A program made the translations under genes and the position numbers. A DNA stretch of 64,000 nucleotides from Ollibium composti (GTDB lineage: Bacteria; Pseudomonadota; Alphaproteobacteria; Rhizobiales; Rhizobiaceae). The notes under the pieces are model-generated. The model had not been told where the DNA came from. It searched no databases and worked only from the letters and a program-made list of their open reading frames with translations. Where the stretch lies: NCBI RefSeq assembly GCF_004801285.1, contig NZ_SSNY01000002.1, positions 310,001 to 374,000 of the forward strand, written 5' to 3'. This document shows positions 44,512-51,834 of the stretch, piece after piece. Within the stretch, counting starts at the first letter, position 1. Every line of letters begins with the position of its first letter.

Positions 44512-45041
44512 GGCTCGCTGACGCTCAGATAGGCAGGCAGCGCGGAGAGCAGGGCGACCGACAGTTTGAGGTCGCTCGCCGAAGCAGGGATGGCGAAGCT
44601 CGCCGCCATCCTGACGGGCTCGCCGCCCTTGGCCTCAGCGAAACTCGGCCCGCCGCACAAGGCCCTCTGGAGCGCCTCCGGATACATCTTCCTGACAACG
44701 GGGTCGCCCAAAAACACCGGCTGCCATGTGCGGCCTTCGCCGTCGGAAAGGCCGATCTGACAGGGAACGTTGGCGAACGCCTTGGGATCGGGGATCACCG
44801 CCTCGAATTCGGCGAGCACCACCGCGCGGCCTTCTCCACCGGCCAGCCGTGTCAGGCGCGTCACCGTCCATTGCGCACCGGCGTAGTCGACTTTCTGTCC
44901 CACCTGCGCAGCCGTGGGCTCGCGGACGTTCACTGCGCGCCAGTTGACGAAAGAGCCCCAGCCGCTCACGGCCAGCGCCGCCGGCAGGGCAACGGCCAGG
45001 GCAGCCATGCTCAGCCAGTAGCCGCGCCGGGACGGTGTCAT
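44502..45041 (-). CDS. Membrane-anchored protein of unknown function (third of a coupled triplet)
   Basis: The 179-residue protein has one N-terminal transmembrane helix (about residues 9-30) and a beta-rich outer domain that starts VGQKVDYAGAQWTVTRLTRL, followed by AVVLAEFEAVIPDP. Two cysteines (in NVPCQIGLSD and ALCGGPSF) could form a disulfide. The ATG at 45041 overlaps the stop of the upstream gene as ATGA, which decides the start. The layout (TM helix, then a vdxGxWxVT strand pattern) resembles both genes upstream and recalls DUF4352-like immunoglobulin folds. Confidence 0.75.
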   Translation of the reverse strand: MTPSRRGYWLSMAALAVALPAALAVSGWGSFVNWRAVNVREPTAAQVGQKVDYAGAQWTVTRLTRLAGGEGRAVVLAEFEAVIPDPKAFANVPCQIGLSDGEGRTWQPVFLGDPVVRKMYPEALQRALCGGPSFAEAKGGEPVRMAASFAIPASASDLKLSVALLSALPAYLSVSEPQP

Positions 45042-45631
45042 CGCTGCGGTAGGACGGTCCAAGGAAAGCCCTCGTTGTTGCGGCGGAGCGTGATCTTCGG
45101 CTCCGTCCGGTCAGTGTCGGCATCCACGGCGATCTGCACCTCGTCGTCCAGCGGCGACAGCTTGCTGCGCGTCACCGCGACGGAGCCGCCGGCGACCGCC
45201 TCCTGCGGCATCTCGAAGACGAGCAGCGCGCGGCGCGGCAGACCCGGCTGGTTCACGTCTCCCGGCAGCATCTCGATCGTGGCCGGTATGCGGTCGGTCA
45301 GGGCATAGCGGACGCCCGCCGTGCTGATCCAGTCGGCCGAGGTGAGGGAAAGCGTCTCGTGGCGCGCTTCGGCCGTACCCTCGACAACGACCCACACGCC
45401 CGGCGTCGTATAGGCTTTCGTCTTGCCAAAGGTTTCGACGTCGAGTGCGCGGGCCACCCGCACGCTGTCCAGCGACAGCGCGAAATTGCCGGTCTGGACC
45501 CGTTCGTTCATGCCTCCCGTCGTGACGATCGGCGAGGTGATCTGGCTGTAGCGCGGCCGCGTGTGCTGCAGGCCGTAGAGCACGGCGGCCGCGAACAGAA
45601 GGGCGAGCGCCGTGCGCAGCGTGCCGATCAC
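45038..45631 (-). CDS. Membrane-anchored protein of unknown function (second of a coupled triplet)
   Basis: The 197-residue protein has an N-terminal transmembrane helix (about 5-22: LRTALALLFAAAVLYGL) and an outer domain with VQTGNFALSLDSVRVARAL, then TTPGVWVVVEGTAEARHETLSLTSADWISTAGVRY. It ends in NNEGFPWTVLPQR. It overlaps the first gene of the group by 4 nt and the third by 4 nt, so all three are translationally coupled. No enzyme motif is visible. Confidence 0.75.
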   Translation of the reverse strand: MIGTLRTALALLFAAAVLYGLQHTRPRYSQITSPIVTTGGMNERVQTGNFALSLDSVRVARALDVETFGKTKAYTTPGVWVVVEGTAEARHETLSLTSADWISTAGVRYALTDRIPATIEMLPGDVNQPGLPRRALLVFEMPQEAVAGGSVAVTRSKLSPLDDEVQIAVDADTDRTEPKITLRRNNEGFPWTVLPQR

Positions 45632-46221
45632 GGAACCCGCTCCACCGGCAGTTCGACGGTCGCCACCGGATCGCCGTCATACCAGCCGGTTGCGCCGTAA
45701 AGATTGTCGCGCAGCTTGTAGATCTCGCCCTTGACGATGACTGTCAGCGTCTCGGGCACCGGCATGTCCTGCGGCCAGGTCCAGGCCATCGTCACCCGTT
45801 CGGGCATGTTCGGGTTTATGTGGTTGGCAAAATACTTGTCCCGATCGAGGTAAGTCGTCGGAATTTCCGGCACTGCGCCCGCCGGGGCTGCCAGCGGGGC
45901 GGGGACGACGACTTTGCCGAGGAGATTGTTCGGCATCGCCGAGCGGTTCACCACGTCGAGATCCACCATGATGAGTTGCTTTGGGTTCGAAGGCGGCACG
46001 CCGGTCGGCGAAATGGTGCCGATGCGCGCCGAGCGCAAGGTCACGAACCAGCGGCCGGTGTCGATCTGCTGGCCGGCGGCCACCGCCGGCGTCTCGGGTG
46101 GATGGGCGGCCTCGTAGACGGCCATCGAAAACGAAACGGCCGATGCGGCCAGCCCGCCCAGGCCCGCGATCAGGAATGCGTACAGCCTTTGCCTTACCGT
46201 CGCTCGTGTCGGTTCCGTCAT
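45628..46221 (-). CDS. Membrane-anchored protein of unknown function (first of a coupled triplet)
   Basis: The 197-residue protein has an N-terminal transmembrane helix (about 12-34: LYAFLIAGLGGLAASAVSFSMAV) and an outer domain VAAGQQIDTGRWFVTLRSARIG followed by KQLIMVDLDVVNRSAMPNNL, the strand pattern of DUF4352-like extracellular domains. A long insertion with NHINPNMPERVTMAWTWPQD follows. The frame is open to 46359, but the ATG at 46221 fits the leader. It heads a three-gene unit and is divergent from a small ORF at 46470. Confidence 0.75.
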   Translation of the reverse strand: MTEPTRATVRQRLYAFLIAGLGGLAASAVSFSMAVYEAAHPPETPAVAAGQQIDTGRWFVTLRSARIGTISPTGVPPSNPKQLIMVDLDVVNRSAMPNNLLGKVVVPAPLAAPAGAVPEIPTTYLDRDKYFANHINPNMPERVTMAWTWPQDMPVPETLTVIVKGEIYKLRDNLYGATGWYDGDPVATVELPVERVP

Positions 46222-46469
46222 CCGCGGCGGGTCCGTATGCGATGCGCCCCGCCGCCCTTTTACAATTTTCGCGAGCAGTCCCGGCACAACAATTGTTACA
46301 GCGGTTAACCGTCGGCCGCGCCGGGGAGGCGATTTCGCAAAGCCGTGATTTCGGGACAAAACTTTGCCCCGGCCGGCCCCTCAATCGCCTTTGTCTTGCC
46401 TTCAAACAGCCGTCACGTAACCCGTATAGTCTGGGCATATCGCGACGAACTGGAAAGGAGGCGAACGTC
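46222..46469. other. Divergent intergenic region of the membrane-protein triplet
   Basis: About 250 bp with no supported gene. It contains the palindrome AACAATTGTT (46288-46297), a GTTAACC box at 46303-46309, a possible -10 element TATAGT (46425-46430) for the small rightward ORF and its strong ribosome site AAAGGAGG (46454-46461). Confidence 0.5.
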
Positions 46470-46814
46470 ATGCATACAGACTACCAGATCGACGCCCTTC
46501 TCTCGCGCGGCGGCGAGGCAGGCTCCATCTTCGACCGGTTGATGGCGATGCCGCGTCCGGCCGCCGATGCCGCCAACGAATGGGACCGCGCCGTCATCGG
46601 CCGGCTGGAAACGCATCTCGCCCGGCGCATGCGCGACATGCTCGACGGCGCTGGCGACGGCCGCAAGGACGCCGCCCGACAACTATCCCTCAGCTCTGCC
46701 GCAATCGGACGGGCGCCTGCCCGAACGCCCTCGAAAACGCCCTCGAAAACGCCGAGCCGGACGAAAACCCCGTCCGCCCGGCGATTTCGGCGAGTGGCAG
46801 GCGTGTGTCGGTGA
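46470..46814 (+). CDS. Small protein of unknown function; C-terminal part overlaps the CdhR-like gene
   Basis: A 114-residue frame starts at the ATG at 46470 behind a near-perfect AAAGGAGG ribosome site. Residues 1-72 (MHTDYQIDALLSRGGEAGSIFDRL, ANEWDRAVIGRLETHLARRMRDMLDGAGDG) look like a genuine helical small protein. The remaining about 40 residues are a repetitive, basic TPSKTPSKTPSRTKTPS tail encoded antisense to the 3' end of the convergent regulator gene. The tail may be real or may follow a frameshift that removed the original stop near 46690. No family recognised. Confidence 0.5.
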   Translation: MHTDYQIDALLSRGGEAGSIFDRLMAMPRPAADAANEWDRAVIGRLETHLARRMRDMLDGAGDGRKDAARQLSLSSAAIGRAPARTPSKTPSKTPSRTKTPSARRFRRVAGVCR

Positions 46815-47670
46815 CCAGCTTGCGCGCCGCCGTCAGCCTGAGCCGCAGGTAGTAGGCGCCCGGCGTCTCGCCGATCGACCGGGAGAAGATCGTCTCCAGC
46901 GTGCGCGGCGTCACGCCCGCCCGCCGCGCGATGGCTTCCACCGTCACCGGCGCCTCGACATGCGCCTCCATCAGCCGGATCGCCTGTGCCAGTCTCGGGT
47001 CGTAGCCGTCGAGCCGGCCGAGCGACACCAGCGGCTGCGCGTCGGTCGCGGCCCGTGCCTGGTCGTAGATGAAGACGCTGGCGACATCGAGCGCCACCGC
47101 CATGCCGAGCCGCGAGCGGATCAGGTGCAGCATCAGGTCGAAGGTCGGCGCGGCACCCCCGGTGGTGAAGGCGGGACCGTCGATGACGTAGCGGTCGGGC
47201 CTGACGTCGGCATCGGGAAAGGCGGCGGCGAAATCCTCCATATCCTCCCAGTGCGTCGTCGCGGCGCGGCCGTCCAGCAGGCCGGCGCGGCCGACCAGCC
47301 ATGTGCCGGCCTCGATGCCGCCATAGGCTCTGCACCCGCGCGCTGCCCGCCTGAGCCCCGACAGCAACGCCGCTGTGGCGTAGTTCTGCGTGCCGAAGCC
47401 GGCCACCACCGCCAGCATGTCGGTCTTCTCGGTTGGATCGAAGCGGCCGGAAACGGCGACCGGCAGGCCGCAGGTGGTCACCGGCGCCTCGCCAGTGACC
47501 GACACCAGCCGGAAATCGAACAGCCTCTCGCCGGCGATGCGGTTGGCGGCGCGCAGCGGATCGACGGCCGACGCCACGCACATGATGGACGCGCCGGAGA
47601 ACACCAGGAACGTCACCCTCAGCGGCGCATGTTCGGTGCGGAAGACCGTCGCTCTTGCGGTTTGTGGCAT
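46690..47670 (-). CDS. GlxA-family AraC regulator, CdhR-like (carnitine catabolism)
   Basis: The 326-residue protein has a DJ-1/PfpI-like ligand domain (about 12-190) and a C-terminal AraC HTH (about 215-320: APVTVEAIARRAGVTPRTLETIFSRSIGETPGAYYLRLRL). The nucleophile elbow reads GGIEAGTWLVGRAGLLDG, with glutamate-alanine in place of a catalytic cysteine, as in CdhR/GbdR-type betaine sensors. It is divergent from a carnitine-type catabolic operon, the arrangement of cdhR in pseudomonads. ATG at 47670 with GAAGGCAAC upstream. An open frame extends far upstream on this strand but is antisense to the catabolic genes. Confidence 0.85.
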   Translation of the reverse strand: MPQTARATVFRTEHAPLRVTFLVFSGASIMCVASAVDPLRAANRIAGERLFDFRLVSVTGEAPVTTCGLPVAVSGRFDPTEKTDMLAVVAGFGTQNYATAALLSGLRRAARGCRAYGGIEAGTWLVGRAGLLDGRAATTHWEDMEDFAAAFPDADVRPDRYVIDGPAFTTGGAAPTFDLMLHLIRSRLGMAVALDVASVFIYDQARAATDAQPLVSLGRLDGYDPRLAQAIRLMEAHVEAPVTVEAIARRAGVTPRTLETIFSRSIGETPGAYYLRLRLTAARKLVTDTRLPLAEIAGRTGFSSGSAFSRAFSRAFGQAPVRLRQS

Positions 47671-47751
47671 GTTGCCTTCGTAAAACGCGAAGCATGGCCG
47701 CGCAAGCGGGGCGATGATCGATATCTGGATGCAGCAGCCGGGAGGATGACG

Positions 47752-48669
47752 ATGCCGCTTGCCATGAACCGGGAGGTTTTCATCACCTGTGCCGTGACCG
47801 GATCGGGCGGCACGCAGGACCGCAGCCCGCATGTGCCGCGTTCGCCCAAGCAGATCGCTGATTCGGCGATCGAGGCGGCCAAGGCGGGTGCTGCCATCGT
47901 CCACTGTCATGTGCGCGATCCCGAGACGGGCAAGCCGCGTCGCGACGTTTCGCTCTACCGCGAAGTGACCGAGCGCATCCGCGCGGCGAACGTCGACGTG
48001 GTACTGAACCTCACCGCCGGCATGGGCGGCGACATGGTGTTCGGCGACGTCGAGAGCCCGTTGCCGCTGAGAGAGCAGGGCACCGATATGGGTGGCGCCA
48101 CCAACCGCGTCGAGCATGTGCGCCAGTGCCTGCCGGAAATCTGTACGCTCGACTGCGGCACGATGAACTTCAACGAAGCCGACTACGTGATGACCAATAC
48201 GCCCGGCATGCTGCGCGCCATGGGCTCCATGATGACGGAAATGGGCATCAAGCCGGAGATCGAGGCCTTCGACACCGGCCACCTGTGGTTCGCCAAGCAG
48301 CTGGTCGAGGAAAAGGTGCTGAAGGCGGATGCGCTGGTGCAGCTCTGCATGGGCGTGCCGTGGGGCGCGCCGGACGACCTCAACACCTTCATGGCGATGG
48401 TCAACAACGTGCCGTCGGACTGGACCTGGTCGGCCTTCTCGCTCGGCCGCAACCAGATGGCCTATGCGGCGGCGGCCGTGCTCGCCGGCGGCAATGTCCG
48501 CGTCGGGCTGGAAGACAATCTGTGGCTCGACAAGGGCGTGCTCGCCACCAATGCGCAGCTGGTGGAGCGCGCCGTCGGCATCGTCGAGCGCATGGGCGCG
48601 CGCGTGCTGGGACCGGAAGAGGTGCGCAAGAAGCTCGGCCTCACCAAGCGCGCGCCGCTGGCGGCATAG
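47752..48669 (+). CDS. BKACE-family 3-keto acid cleavage enzyme (likely 3-dehydrocarnitine cleavage)
   Basis: A 305-residue DUF849/BKACE protein: a zinc-dependent TIM barrel that condenses a beta-keto acid with acetyl-CoA and splits it. Metal ligands include the histidines in AAIVHCHVRDPETG, and LNLTAGMGGDMVF and CMGVPWGAPDDLNTFM are family landmarks. Next to carnitine dehydrogenase the expected substrate is 3-dehydrocarnitine, giving glycine betaine and an acetoacetyl-CoA-type product, as shown for BKACE members. Starts at 47746, 47752 and 47764 are possible; 47752 has the best spacing from GGAGG. Confidence 0.88.
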   Translation: MPLAMNREVFITCAVTGSGGTQDRSPHVPRSPKQIADSAIEAAKAGAAIVHCHVRDPETGKPRRDVSLYREVTERIRAANVDVVLNLTAGMGGDMVFGDVESPLPLREQGTDMGGATNRVEHVRQCLPEICTLDCGTMNFNEADYVMTNTPGMLRAMGSMMTEMGIKPEIEAFDTGHLWFAKQLVEEKVLKADALVQLCMGVPWGAPDDLNTFMAMVNNVPSDWTWSAFSLGRNQMAYAAAAVLAGGNVRVGLEDNLWLDKGVLATNAQLVERAVGIVERMGARVLGPEEVRKKLGLTKRAPLAA

Positions 48670-48681
48670 GGGGAAATAGTC

Positions 48682-49758
48682 ATGACCATCACCAAGGCAG
48701 CCGCCGTCGGCGGCGGGGTTATCGGCGCCGGCTGGGTCGCGCGCCTGTTGCTCAACGGCATCGACGTTTCGATCTTCGATCCCGATCCGGAGGCCTCGCG
48801 CAAGGTCTCTGAAGTGATGAAGGGCGCGCGCCGCGCCTACAAGCGGATGCTTCCTGACGGCCTGCCCAAGGAGGGCAAGCTGACCTTCGCCAAAACCATC
48901 GCCGAAGCCGTGACCGACGCCGACCTGATCCAGGAAAGCGTGCCGGAACGGCTCGACCTCAAGCACAAGGTGCTGGCCGAGATCGACCTGCACGCGCCTG
49001 CCAACGCCATCGTCGGCTCCTCCACCTCGGGGATAAAACCGTCCGACATGCAGGTGGCAATGAAGAAACACCCCGAGCGGCTGGTCGTCGCCCACCCGTT
49101 CAACCCGGTCTATCTCCTGCCGATCGTCGAGATCGTCGGCGGCGCCCAGACCTTCCCGGAGGCGATCGAGGTCGCCAAGGAGATCTATGCCTCCATCGGC
49201 ATGAAGCCGGTGGTCATCCGCAAGGAGATCGAGGCCTTCGTCGGTGACCGCCTGCTGGAAGCGGCATGGCGCGAGGCGCTGTGGCTCATCAAGGACGGCA
49301 TCTGCTCGGTCGAGGAACTGGACGACATCATGCGCTATGGCTTCGGCCTGCGTTGGGCGCAGATGGGCATGTTCCAGGTCTACCGCGTCGCCGGCGGCGA
49401 GGCCGGCATGCGCCACTTCATGGCGCAGTTCGGGCCTTGCCTGAAATGGCCGTGGACCAAGCTGATGGACGTGCCGGAGTTCAACGACGAGCTGGTCGAC
49501 CTGATCGCCTCCCAGTCCGACGACCAGTCCGCGCAATGGTCGATCCGGGAACTGGAAAAAATCCGCGACGAGAACCTCGTCGGCATCATGGACGTGCTGT
49601 CGAAGACCAACAAGGGCAAGGGCTGGGGCGCCGGCGCGCTACACAAGGACTACGTCAAGCGCCTCGGCAAGCTGGCGGCGGCGAAGAAGCCGGTCTCCAA
49701 GGCCGCCGCCAAGGCGAAGGCGGCCAAGCCGGTGAAGAAGAAGGCAAAGAAAGCCTGA
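48682..49758 (+). CDS. L-carnitine 3-dehydrogenase (3-hydroxyacyl-CoA dehydrogenase family)
   Basis: The 358-residue NAD-dependent enzyme oxidises L-carnitine to 3-dehydrocarnitine. It starts with the Rossmann motif GGGVIGAGWVARLLL and has IQESVPERLDLK, GSSTSGIKPSD, VVAHPFNPVYLLPIVEIVGG, KEIEAFVGDRLLEA and RYGFGLRWAQMG; the segment GGEAGMRHFMAQFGPCLKWPW is, from memory, highly characteristic of carnitine dehydrogenases. Unlike sinorhizobial CdhA it has no thioesterase fusion. Instead the last 30 residues are a lysine/alanine tail. It follows the BKACE gene by 12 nt. Confidence 0.88.
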   Translation: MTITKAAAVGGGVIGAGWVARLLLNGIDVSIFDPDPEASRKVSEVMKGARRAYKRMLPDGLPKEGKLTFAKTIAEAVTDADLIQESVPERLDLKHKVLAEIDLHAPANAIVGSSTSGIKPSDMQVAMKKHPERLVVAHPFNPVYLLPIVEIVGGAQTFPEAIEVAKEIYASIGMKPVVIRKEIEAFVGDRLLEAAWREALWLIKDGICSVEELDDIMRYGFGLRWAQMGMFQVYRVAGGEAGMRHFMAQFGPCLKWPWTKLMDVPEFNDELVDLIASQSDDQSAQWSIRELEKIRDENLVGIMDVLSKTNKGKGWGAGALHKDYVKRLGKLAAAKKPVSKAAAKAKAAKPVKKKAKKA

Positions 49759-49772
49759 CGTCATGAAATCCG

Positions 49773-49906
49773 TCGTGCGTCCTTCGAGGCTCGCTTCGCT
49801 CGCACCTCAGGATGAGGACCGCAGGGCGCCAAACCCGGCACGAAGCGTTTGCGCTGACCTCCCTCATCCTGAGGTGCGAGCGAAGCGAGCCTCGAAGGAT
49901 GCACGA
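49773..49906. repeat. Paired inverted rhizobial repeat inside the carnitine operon
   Basis: Arms at 49773-49817 and 49862-49906 are reverse complements over 45 bp with one mismatch, 44 bp apart. They share the TCCTTCGAGGCTCGC ... GCACCTCAGGATGAGG sequence of the element at 24503-24647, with TTC in place of TCC in the middle. The right arm ends 20 nt before the acyl-CoA dehydrogenase ATG. Confidence 0.9.
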
Positions 49907-49926
49907 CCAATGTTACAGGTGAAGCC

Positions 49927-51090
49927 ATGAACTTCGGCCTTTCGGAAGAACAGCGCGCCATCGTCGACACCACCCGCGCCTTCGTCGAGAACGAGCTTTA
50001 CCCGCACGAGCGGGAGGTGGAGCGCACCGGCAAGCTCGAGATGGACCTGATCAAGGAGCTCCAGCAGAAAGCGCTGGCCGCCGGGCTCTATGCCGCCAAC
50101 ATGCCGGCCGAAGTCGGCGGCGCGGGCTTGGATACGCTGTCCTGGCTGCTCTACGAGAAGGAACTGGGCAAGGCCAACTACGCGCTGCACTGGACCTGCG
50201 TGGCGCGGCCCTCCAACATCCTGCTCGCCGGCACCGAGGAACAGAAGGAGAAGTATCTCTATCCCTGCATCCGTGGCGAGACATGGGATTGCCTGGCCAT
50301 GACCGAGCCCGGCGCCGGCTCGGACCTGCGCGGCATGAAGGCGACCGCCGTACAGGACGGCGACGATTTTGTCCTGAACGGCACCAAGCATTTTATCAGC
50401 CATGCCGATATCGCCGGTTTCGCTATCGTCTTCATGGCGTCGGGCGAGGAGGATTCCCCACGCGGCAAGCGTAAGAAGATCACCGCTTTCTTCGTCGACA
50501 AGGGCACGAAGGGCTTTGCTGTGCGCGAGGGCTACCGCAACGTCTCGCATCGCGGCTACACCAACGCCGTGCTGGAATTCGACGACTGCCGCCTGCCGAA
50601 GGAACAGGTGCTCGGCGAAGTCCACAAGGGCTTCGAGGTCGCCAATTCGTGGCTCGGCGCCACCCGGCTCCAGGTGGCATCCACCTGCCTCGGCCGCGCC
50701 GAACGCGCGCTGGCGCACTCGATCGAATATGCCGCGCAGCGCCAGCAGTTCGGCCAGCAGATCGGCAAGTTCCAGGGCGTGTCCTTCAAGCTGGCCGACA
50801 TGGCGACCGAGCTGAAGGCAGCCGAATTGCTGACCCGCGAGGCCGGCTGGAAATACGACCAGGGCACCGTCACCGACGAGGACATGGCGATGGCCAAGCT
50901 GAAGGCGACGGAGGTTCTGGCCTTCATCGCCGACGAGGCGATCCAGATCCACGGCGGCATGGGCCTGATGGACGACCTGCCCTTGGAGCGCATCTGGCGC
51001 GACGCCCGCGTCGAGCGCATCTGGGAAGGGACCAGCGAGATACAACGGCACATCATTTCGCGGGCCTTGCTCAGGGCTGTCGGGGGATAG
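49927..51090 (+). CDS. Acyl-CoA dehydrogenase (candidate gamma-butyrobetainyl-CoA dehydrogenase)
   Basis: The 387-residue FAD enzyme has the full acyl-CoA dehydrogenase fold: MNFGLSEEQRAIVDTTRAFVENEL, CLAMTEPGAGSDLRGMKATA (flavin-binding), GTKHFISHADIAGF and the C-terminal IHGGMGLMDDLPLERIWRDAR plus WEGTSEIQRHIISRALL, with the catalytic glutamate in EGTSEI. Given CaiD-like and acyl-CoA synthetase partners, oxidation of gamma-butyrobetainyl-CoA to crotonobetainyl-CoA is the likely reaction. The ribosome site (AGGTGAA) is weak. Confidence 0.88.
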   Translation: MNFGLSEEQRAIVDTTRAFVENELYPHEREVERTGKLEMDLIKELQQKALAAGLYAANMPAEVGGAGLDTLSWLLYEKELGKANYALHWTCVARPSNILLAGTEEQKEKYLYPCIRGETWDCLAMTEPGAGSDLRGMKATAVQDGDDFVLNGTKHFISHADIAGFAIVFMASGEEDSPRGKRKKITAFFVDKGTKGFAVREGYRNVSHRGYTNAVLEFDDCRLPKEQVLGEVHKGFEVANSWLGATRLQVASTCLGRAERALAHSIEYAAQRQQFGQQIGKFQGVSFKLADMATELKAAELLTREAGWKYDQGTVTDEDMAMAKLKATEVLAFIADEAIQIHGGMGLMDDLPLERIWRDARVERIWEGTSEIQRHIISRALLRAVGG

Positions 51091-51099
51091 TCCGGCGAA

Positions 51100-51834
51100 A
51101 TGGCGAAGACCGGCATCAAGGAAACCGACCTTTACCTGCCCGTGAAGCGTCTGCTCGAAACGCAGGGCTATACGGTCAAGGGCGAGGTCAGCGCAGCCGA
51201 CGTCGTCGCCATGCGCGAAGGCGACGAACCCGTGATCGTCGAATTGAAGGCCGGTTTCTCGCTGTCGCTGTTCCATCAGGCGATCCAGCGCCAGGCGATC
51301 AGCGACGCGGTCTATGTCGCCGTGCCGCGCGGAACGGGGCGTGCATCGTTGAAGGCGCTGGTCGAGAACAGGAAGCTGTGCCGGCGGCTCGGTCTTGGCC
51401 TGATCACGGTTCGTCTCGCCGATGGCTACACCGAAATCCATTGCGACCCCGCGCCCTACAAGCCACGGCAGTCCAGGCCGCGAAAGACGCGGCTTCTGCG
51501 GGAATTCGAACGGCTGGTCGGCGACCCGAACCTTGGCGGCGCGACGCGGCGCAATCTGGTGACCGGCTATCGCCAGGAAGCGTTGCGCTGCCTCAACCTG
51601 CTCGACGAACGCGGCCCGACGAAAGCCGCCGAGGTCGCCCGCCAGACCAGCATCGGCCACGCGCGTCGCCTGATGGCCGACAATCACTATGGCTGGTTCG
51701 AGAGGATCGGCGTCGGCATTTACGCCTTGAGCCCGCAAGGCGTGGAGGCGACCGCTCAATATCTGCCGGAACTCGAAAAACTCCGCGCGTCGACGGCCGA
51801 CGCGAGCAACCCTTCCGTGATCGCCAAACCATGA
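51100..51834 (+). CDS. DUF2161 protein, PD-(D/E)XK nuclease-like fold
   Basis: The 244-residue protein has an N-terminal half that fits a PD-(D/E)XK-type core: ETDLYLPVKRLLETQGYTVKGEV, AADVVAMREGDEPVIVELKAGFS (E and K of the DxE-x-K motif), FHQAIQRQAISDAVYVAVP. The C-terminal part, with LNLLDERGPTKAAEVARQTSIGHARRLMADNHYGWFERI, looks like a winged helix. This is the DUF2161 (COG5482) family, whose activity is unknown. It lies 9 nt after the acyl-CoA dehydrogenase gene, and its stop overlaps the next ATG (ATGA), so it is embedded in the catabolic operon. Confidence 0.85.
   Translation: MAKTGIKETDLYLPVKRLLETQGYTVKGEVSAADVVAMREGDEPVIVELKAGFSLSLFHQAIQRQAISDAVYVAVPRGTGRASLKALVENRKLCRRLGLGLITVRLADGYTEIHCDPAPYKPRQSRPRKTRLLREFERLVGDPNLGGATRRNLVTGYRQEALRCLNLLDERGPTKAAEVARQTSIGHARRLMADNHYGWFERIGVGIYALSPQGVEATAQYLPELEKLRASTADASNPSVIAKP

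Noticed and set aside
46690-49536. A 948-codon open frame on the minus strand covering the BKACE and carnitine dehydrogenase genes
   Set aside because: Only its last 326 codons encode a recognisable protein (the CdhR-like regulator). The rest is a high-GC antisense shadow with His/Asp/Gln-rich, low-complexity translation.
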